From Saururus chinensis (lineage: Eukaryota > Streptophyta > Magnoliopsida > Piperales > Saururaceae): a DNA stretch of 64,000 nucleotides. The notes below the pieces were generated by a model. The model was given only the letters and a program-made list of their open reading frames with translations, did no database searches and was not told where the DNA came from. Positions 58,945-64,000 of the stretch are shown piece by piece (within the stretch, counting starts at the first letter, position 1; each line of letters begins with the position of its first letter). The stretch spans positions 9,915,001 through 9,979,000 of the forward strand of contig CP141148.1 in the NCBI GenBank assembly GCA_035235625.1, read 5' to 3'. The position numbers and the translations under genes were made by a program.

Positions 58945-61900
58945 ATCAAACTTGTGTGGATTGCGAGGTAGGGGACTTTGAACTTGTAAGTTCATGATAG
59001 CATGCTTTGAGTGTTTAGAAGCATGCTAAGATTATAGTTATTTATTGCTTTAGATGCTAAGTAATGATCCATTCACATGATGTAAAAGGGAAAGATGATG
59101 AAATATGTTATGTTTGATTATGCATATGACGCGCATATAAGCTATGAGTACGTTTTATGTGTATGCTAGTATGGTGACTAAAGAATATGCTGGTAAGTTA
59201 TGTGATGAATTACGGGTATGTGATACGTATGTGTAATGAAAATAGTTATGTGTGTTGGATATGTGTATGTGTGATGAACAGATTATGTATGATGGATTAT
59301 AAGTTGTGAAAGATGGATTTACATAGATTTTGATATGGATCTGTAATTGTATGTTAGATGTCGATGGGTGTATGATTGACGAACGAGGATTAGTTTGGAT
59401 TAGATCATATGTTGGCGGTTCAATTGTAAAAACATATGTGTCATATGTTATGTTAATTAACTAATTTGAGTATGTAATTAATCTTAGAAATTTGATTAGA
59501 TGTAGCTATGGTTGAGTCAGGTTTGGAATTAATGACTTAAAAAATAGGAGTAAACTTGTTCTTATAGATCAAGACTAAAGACTGAAGAATATTGAGGACT
59601 TAAGAGGTTTAATTAAGTACACATTCACATATAGAATTCACTTAGAAGAGTTTTAGAAATGATTTTGGAAGTTTCAGACAGATTTAGGGGGAAAGGGTAA
59701 AATTGTTATTGAACAGTGTCATCAATCAATCGCTGGAAAAGGACACTAATCAAATCGATTAATCGATGATGAACTATAGCACAGAAGAGATGAATCAATC
59801 AATCACTAAAAAAAGACACTAATCAAATCGATTGATCGATGATGAACTATATCATGGAAGAGTGAATCAATCAATCGCCGAGGGAATAAAACGATTGACA
59901 CTTAAAACAGTCCTTTGTGAAATGAAGCCAAGAGTTTATCGATCGAACGCTTCGTAGACCTATTGATCACTAGTGGTATTGTTCCCTAATAAAACAGTGA
60001 ATGGTCAATCACTGTTGGAATGATCAATTACTAGCAATTTTAGTTACCTAAGATAAGTCTTTCTAGAAGAGAATTCATTTATGGTTGAAGTTAAAGAGTT
60101 AATTCGACTTGGAGACCTATATAAAGGCTTAGGTATGACAAATTTGAAGAGAATAAACCTAGAAAATATTAAAGAAGAAATGAGAGTCTTTTATACATTA
60201 TTTTCCTAGAGAATTCACAAAGAGCTTGAAAAAATTGTTCATGGTGTATACATGTTGATGCACAACTAAAGTGAGAAGATTTCATACAGCAAATACAAGA
60301 GGAGAGTTAGCAAAGTTCTTTCATCAATGAGTGATTGAATAATCTCAAAAGGTGAATAAACAAACAAAGAAGTATTTATTTGAGTTGCTAGAAGAAAATA
60401 CGAAGAACAAAACATGATGAGGGAAAGCTTCAAAGATTCAAGGAGGAAGAGTTGAAGGCAAACAACAAAGAGAAAATTGAACAAAGGAGTTTATGTCAAG
60501 TCTAGTGGTTGGTTGGTTGTTTTGTGTTTTGTAAATTTTATATCATTCTAGTACATTGATTTAGCCTTGGTTAAGGTTGTCATGGTTTTTACCTAGTTTG
60601 GGTTTTTCACATAAAAATCCTTATGTGATTGTGTGTGTGCATGTTTGAGTTAATAGTTTGATTGATCATAAATAGTGATTAGACATTAGGATTTATTTAT
60701 TCTGCTTCAAAATAAATTCCTATGCATGGAGGATAGAATCTTAGTTACTTGTTAAAGTACAAAGGTTAGGAGCAATCTAGTAGTTTACTATCGTCATCTA
60801 GTTAGATATTAAACTCTCATCAGTAAGTAAGATGACTTAGGGTTCGAAGCTTATGTGAGGGACTTTTGTTAGTAAGATTTCACAATATAATTGTACAAAC
60901 ACAATATACGTTTTTGAACTGGAACATATGAAAAATAAGGCATTAGTAGAGTTGGATCACTATGGTTAAATTAGAGGGACTTTGTTTGATGATTTCAAAG
61001 CAAGAGTATTTACTCATAAGGTGGATGACATGGAATATTTGAGTATGTGAAGAGAATGTTCAATCAATATGTTGGAAAGTACATTGAGTTAGGGTTACAA
61101 GATAGATGGATTAACTGAAAGTATGTCACACAGACAGGCTAGAATTTCAGAAAAAGATACAACTTCAAATTGGTTAGCAAAAGATTGTAAAACAAAAGAA
61201 TGTGAGGGCATAATTGTCCCCACATAAATTATTTAATTTGAACTTGAATTGTAAGTGAACTAATATGATAAATTTGTGAGTATGATACCTTATGGGCTCA
61301 ACGGATTAAGTTTCATGTTTGATACAACCAGTAATTAGTCTGTTGAGCATTTATCATGACTAGTCATGGTGTTTATTCTGCACGATGTTGCCTTAGAGCT
61401 ATATTTAAGCCCAAACATCTTAAGCTTTGTTGAGAGAATTGTATATTTTGTCATTAATGTCTTGAAGTTATAATTAAGCCCAAATATTTGATACACTATT
61501 GAGAGTGTTGTATGTTTTGTCCATAGTTGGTTCTATATGGTTCTGCCCATATGTGGCACTATAAGATTTCAGGCGAAAAGTGGCACTACATGATTTTTGC
61601 CCTTAGTTGGCAATGTGGCCCTTAGTAAGCATTGTATGGCCCTATAGAATGGCCATTTGCATGCTCAGGTAAGTAGTATCATGCACTACTCTTACCTATC
61701 TAATCATGTCCCCATTAGCCTTCGAAAAAGTCCATGGCGTCTACTTGCTTCTCAGAGGTTAAGGTGACTCCCAAGTGACATTTCTTTTCATCGATGCTAG
61801 AGCTGATTAAACTATTCAGTTGTCGATAGTAAGTGTACAAGTAAGATTGTAAGTGTAAAAATTTGATTAAGATTGTAAGTGTAAGAGTTTGAGTAAAACT

Positions 61901-62662
61901 CTTTGAGTAAGATTGTAAGCATACAAATTTGTGTATGATGGCACAAGTAAGTAAGTGTATGCTATGTTTAAGAATGTTTGGCAAGATAGTATCTGTATGG
62001 GCACATATATTATATTTGATGAGACTTTTATTTACTATGTATTTTTGCTTCATGTAAAGGTTTCATAAATGTAGCTATGCATGGACTTGCATAATTCACT
62101 AATTAGAACTATCCTACTGAGTATGAAAATACCTATTTTTTTCATCATTTTATCCCCATATATTCTGGAGGTTTTTTGCATATCTTTGGTCTAGAGCCCC
62201 TTGGGTTAGACTCTTGTGTTCTTTTGATGGAACAATATGTTTAGCTTGTACCTTTGACTCTATGTGTGTCTTTTGTAGTTTTGCCACAACCTCATGTATT
62301 AATTTGATAATTGTTGTATTAGTTGAGATGAAAGATGAATATGTATATATATTTCTAGACTTTTATATGAGACTTTATACTTCAAACTGTTGTGGGACTT
62401 ATACTCAAAGATGCCTGAGATATTTTTGTTTAAGCCCATGGCTATGGCATTTGATTTTATATATTTTTATCTTCGATTCACTCATGAGGACGTTTGGTTT
62501 GGACGTACGATGATTTGGAAAATTTATGTTTGATGATTTAAAGTTATAAAAATTATTTTTATAGGTTTCATATTTTATCAATTTTCTAATTCACTGTTGT
62601 TATATTACAAATTTTTTTCATGAATTCTTAAGAAAATGTGTGAACAAATCTCAGGTGTGACA
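58945..62662 (+). mobile_element. Interrupted relative of the 4.8 kb LTR, inverted to it
   Basis: 62590-62662 ends CTCAGGTGTGACA and is the diverged reverse complement of 53306-53380. 61540-61790 matches the complement of 54470-54740. 61210-61340 matches the complement of 55100-55240. 58950-59080 matches the complement of about 56340-56430 (AAGCATGCTATCATGAA words). The order is conserved, so this is one old LTR. The part corresponding to 56440-58098 is missing. About 59460-61200 has no counterpart and looks like a nested insertion. Confidence 0.7.
59460..61200 (+). mobile_element. Insertion within the inverted LTR, LTR-like
   Basis: Contains a ~74 bp repeat present about 2.5 times at 59725-59910 (AATCAATCAATCRC and AATCGATT-ATCGATGATGAAC words). 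A block at about 60130-60870 is diverged from 62990-63730 in the same orientation. No protein recognised. The boundaries are approximate. Confidence 0.4.
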
Positions 62663-64000
62663 AATCCTTGGGCCCTTATGTTCACGTTGATCTGGCAAAA
62701 TGATTTACCATGTATATAAGAGTTTAATATCAGTCTAATCGACCTAGGGGATTACTAGATTGTTGTAAAACTAGTACTTTGACTAGAAAGGATTTAGAGT
62801 TCTAACCTCTTTGCACAAAAAATTGTTAAAGAAGTAGAATTTTTACCTTGTATATGAATTTGTGTTAAAATTTGGAATTAATTAGGCAACAAATATTTTT
62901 AGGGATAAATTTAATTTTTAAAATTGGGAAAAAATTATTTTGAATTTATTTTTAAATTTCAGGGACTTCTTTATTGCCTTATGCTTAGTTCCTAACATAT
63001 GTTTAGCCCTAGGATTTTGTTCTTTTTAAATTTAGATGGTGAGAGCAAAGAAACAAAAGACTTTTGCTTGAGTGAGCTAAGCACATTCATGATTAATATT
63101 TCAATAATTAATTCACAAGAGAAGATCAATAATGAATTCATGAAACTATTCTACAATTAAGAAAAGATTTCACCCAGAAGTTTCAAAGAGGAGTTGCAGA
63201 AAAGCTTCAATGGGAGATTGAAGATTCCAAGATGCCAAAATCAATACAATAAAAGGAGCTTATTGAAGGATAAAAAAAAGACAAAGACAAAGCAATGAGG
63301 AAGAAATATTTCAAGTGCTTGAGGGAGAATATTTGAAGGGTAGCAATGACAAAAATTTGTAGAGATCTAAATAAAGGAATTTGTGTTAGAGTAAAAAAAA
63401 AGTTGGTGGTTTGTTTGTGTCGATGTAATTATCTTACTTGCAACTAGTGCATTAATTTGGTTCCTTTAGAACTACTGTAATTTTTTACCCAAGTTTAGGT
63501 TTTCCATATTAAAATTGTTGTCTATGCATGGGTGGATTGAGTGTATTTTGGGAGGTTTTACTTTTTTCTGCTTTGTAGAAAAAATTTTGCGCAAAGATGC
63601 TAGAACTCTTAATTCTTTTACTTGTCGAAGTACTAATTTTAAGAGCAATATAGTGATTCACTAGGTCAATTAGACGGATATTAAACTCACAATAGGTAGC
63701 TGAGGTTTAATTATTAAAAATTTGATTTTTCTCCCTGATATCAATTTGATTTTGCATGTTAGTGCTTTATTATCTTGCTTAATCTTCCATAATTTGATTT
63801 CTTATGCTAGATAACTTGTGCTAAGGTTTGAATTCTACATTTTTCTTAGTTTACTTATTTCTCTATTAGAATTACTTGTTTAAACTTGTTGATTTGTGTG
63901 CCCTAGATTGTTAGTTGCTTGTCTCATAAATTTCCTTGCTTTAAGTGCTTAAAGAGTGTGCATGGGTTGTTTTTGTTGAATAAAAATCAATGACTATTTC
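62663..64000 (+). mobile_element. LTR- or leader-like sequence, continuing off the window
   Basis: 62990-63730 resembles 60130-60870, sharing ACTTG-TRAAGTAC and AGATATTAAACTC-type words and the same order of landmarks. The rest has no recognised motif. It may be an LTR and untranslated leader of the same element type; the window ends before any gag. Confidence 0.35.

Overview
This looks like plant nuclear DNA from an AT-rich, transposon-dense stretch of a flowering-plant genome. The species cannot be named from the sequence. The evidence is eukaryotic and plant-specific: copia and chromovirus-like gypsy relics, MULE, Harbinger, hAT and CACTA ends, and broken copies of a plastid-division FtsZ2 gene, an importin-beta gene and a phytocyanin gene. 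I see no intact host gene. Every coding region I recognise has in-frame stops, frameshifts, missing exons or rearranged exons. No tRNA, rRNA or CRISPR array was seen.

Layout. 1-2410: 3' part of a long LTR, continuing off the left edge. 2411-8073: LTR-like and unidentified sequence, a copia reverse transcriptase/RNase H relic with its 3' LTR, and an unidentified GC-rich fragment. 8079-11705: a complete 3.6 kb solo LTR of the same family as 1-2410, with a perfect 5-bp target duplication. 11711-12190: purine-rich tandem tract. 12243-12466: small MITE. 12845-16926: minus-strand FtsZ2 pseudogene with one exon out of order and a copia gag relic inside it. 17545-21955: plus-strand importin-beta pseudogene with one exon duplicated in tandem.

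22199-43680: one large composite, read here as an old MULE with ~160 bp terminal inverted repeats, inverted subterminal repeat arrays, a MuDR-type transposase N-terminal remnant and a minus-strand DUF1985-Ulp1 protease remnant. Its right subterminal array is split by a second cluster: a 5'-truncated gypsy element beside a Harbinger element that keeps parts of both its genes and carries a phytocyanin gene fragment.

44640-49746: a CACTA end, then three related hAT elements, one with a Tourist/Harbinger element nested in it. 49747-53300: mostly unidentified, with a CACTA left end at 52846. 53306-58098: a 4.8 kb solo LTR with a perfect 5-bp target duplication. About 58945-62662: an inverted, interrupted relative of that LTR. 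62663-64000: LTR-like sequence.

The most unusual signal is in the long LTRs. LTRs at 1-2410 and 8079-11705 carry a series of short perfect hairpins with different stems but one constant TGTGT loop, followed by a tandem array of palindromic units. The distantly related LTR at 53306-58098 uses other sequences but is also built from tandem units that each fold into a short perfect hairpin. Many stops across the relics look like C-to-T or G-to-A changes, as expected of long-methylated, silent DNA.
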